From: Desulfuromusa kysingii
GTDB taxonomy: Bacteria > Desulfobacterota > Desulfuromonadia > Desulfuromonadales > Geopsychrobacteraceae
DNA: 64,000 nucleotides
Direction of reading: 5' to 3'
NCBI RefSeq assembly: GCF_900107645.1
Contig: NZ_FNQN01000002.1
Coordinates: 310,001-374,000 of the forward strand
This document shows positions 63,087 through 64,000 of the stretch, one piece after another. Position 1 is the stretch's first letter, and each line of letters begins with the position of its first letter. A model generated the notes under the pieces. The model had not been told where the DNA came from, made no database searches, and saw only the letters and a list, made by a program, of their open reading frames with translations. A program made the position numbers and the translations under genes.

Positions 63087-64000
63087 TCAGTTCTGCTTCT
63101 CGACTTCAGTTTCTACAGGGTTAATTGGCACGACAACATTCTGCTTCTCGATGCTATTTTCCGGGGAAGGTTGTCGGACCAGTACAAACAGAAAATAGAT
63201 TCCCACGACCAGGAGCGCACTCAACACAGCAACCCAAAACCACTGCCAGAAGTTATCGCCCGCTGACTTCTTCCCTCTTTTTGGCCCAAACACTTCATTG
63301 GCCGCCTCGGTAAGGAGGGCCGGACTGACAATATTGACGCTCCTGACGTAAGCACCAAGTAAGCCACGATCACAGAGAAGATTTATCAATCGCGGCACTC
63401 CACCGGTCAGCTTGTAAAGTTTAGCAACTGTCGCTGCGGGGAAAAGGGGGCGTTCGACCCCGGCGATTGCCAAACGGTGATTCAGATAAGCACCTATCTC
63501 ATTTTTTGATAGGGGTTCCAGATGATAACGTGCTGTGACCCGCTGGGCCAATTGTCGCAGCTCCTGGCGTTCCAGCATGTGGTTGAGTTCCGGTTGTCCA
63601 AGCATGATGACTTGCAAGAGTTTACGCTTGTCTGTTTCCAAATTAGTCAACAAGCGAATCTGTTCCAGCACATCGACACTTAAATTCTGGGCCTCATCAA
63701 TAATCAGAACAGTCTGTTTTTCCTGACTGTGCGCATCAAGAAGATAACGATTAATCAGGTCGATAAACACCTTAACGCTCGAATTTTCCTGGGGATAAAC
63801 AATTGCCAACTCATCACAAATGGTCGCCAACAACTCGACCACACTTAGCTTAGGATTAAGAATAAAAGCTATTTCTGAATTTTCCGGGACCTGTCCCAGC
63901 AAACACCGACAAACGGTCGTTTTCCCAGTCCCCACTTCACCAGTTAATAACACAAAACCGCTATCTGACTTCATCCCATAGATCAAATGCGCCAGGGCTT
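63087..64000 (-). CDS. gspA: GspA/ExeA-type AAA ATPase (partial, N-terminus outside window)
   Basis: The frame is open to the right edge, and the first visible residues (ALAHLIYGMKSDSGF) are internal in this family, so about 30 N-terminal residues are missing. Walker A TGEVGTGKTT and Walker B VLIIDEAQNLS are present, then sensor regions and GGVPRLINLLCDR. A single TM helix near the C-terminus (FWVAVLSALLVVGIYFLF) leads to a periplasmic tail. With GspB it should form the complex that aids secretin insertion. Confidence 0.9.
   Translation of the reverse strand, partial: ALAHLIYGMKSDSGFVLLTGEVGTGKTTVCRCLLGQVPENSEIAFILNPKLSVVELLATICDELAIVYPQENSSVKVFIDLINRYLLDAHSQEKQTVLIIDEAQNLSVDVLEQIRLLTNLETDKRKLLQVIMLGQPELNHMLERQELRQLAQRVTARYHLEPLSKNEIGAYLNHRLAIAGVERPLFPAATVAKLYKLTGGVPRLINLLCDRGLLGAYVRSVNIVSPALLTEAANEVFGPKRGKKSAGDNFWQWFWVAVLSALLVVGIYFLFVLVRQPSPENSIEKQNVVVPINPVETEVEKQN

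Overview
The window looks like chromosomal DNA of a desulfuromonad (Desulfuromonadales-type, former Deltaproteobacteria). The basis is the gene order (yqeY-cvpA-mutS2-dnaG-rpoD; rho-rpmE-prfA-prmC-murA-hisGDBHAFE), two large multiheme c-type cytochromes, sigma-54 regulatory machinery, and several small Cys-containing proteins of a kind I associate with that group. This is inferred from gene content; no 16S or database comparison was possible. I see no prophage, CRISPR array, rRNA operon or intact insertion sequence.

Layout. 1-8.0 kb: the macromolecular-synthesis block on the minus strand, ending in a CAT-anticodon tRNA and a NIF3-like gene. 8.5-11.9 kb: a tandem-Cache sensor kinase and an NtrC-type sigma-54 activator. 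11.9-15.5 kb: a small membrane protein, an acetate/succinate-type permease, an OFA-type MFS carrier with a Cys-rich N-terminal module, and a cupin. 15.7-19.4 kb: two overlapping genes for a cytochrome-bd-like (CydA superfamily) membrane pair, the second fused to an eight-heme c-type tail. 19.6-27.1 kb: an FMN/4Fe-4S/FAD reductase, an orphan BMP-family binding protein, thyX, a LysE exporter, a FadL porin and an 11-heme cytochrome. The 11-heme gene's promoter is flanked by palindromes that match the promoter region of the adjacent tetR gene.

28.5-39.5 kb holds the most unusual content: five copies of two related small membrane protein types. One copy is fused to a degenerate response-regulator receiver domain. 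They lie in three transcription units. Each unit has a sigma-54 (-24/-12) promoter with exact GG-N10-GC spacing, and a TGTAT...ATAC dyad 98-101 bp upstream of it. Around them lie a tautomerase, RarD, a PLP desulfhydrase/ATP-grasp pair, an M48 lipoprotein protease, a MuiA-like protein and a tandem pair of two-TM zinc-ribbon-like proteins.

39.6-50.0 kb: the histidine operon, then murA, prmC, prfA, rpmE and rho, all on the minus strand. 50.4-54.7 kb: a lipoprotein, gluQRS, an Rrf2 regulator, a compact predicted sRNA gene with its own promoter and terminator, a SAM-I riboswitch controlling metX, and a 59-residue Cys-rich protein. 54.8-60.4 kb: a PhnP-like hydrolase, an unrecognised 602-residue protein, a second EF-G and a membrane protein, all on the plus strand. 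60.5-64 kb: an ABC-F ATPase, then gspB and a gspA/exeA gene cut by the window edge.

Functionally, housekeeping information processing and histidine/methionine synthesis are interleaved with respiratory and envelope functions typical of an anaerobic, organic-acid-using, metal- or sulfur-respiring bacterium.
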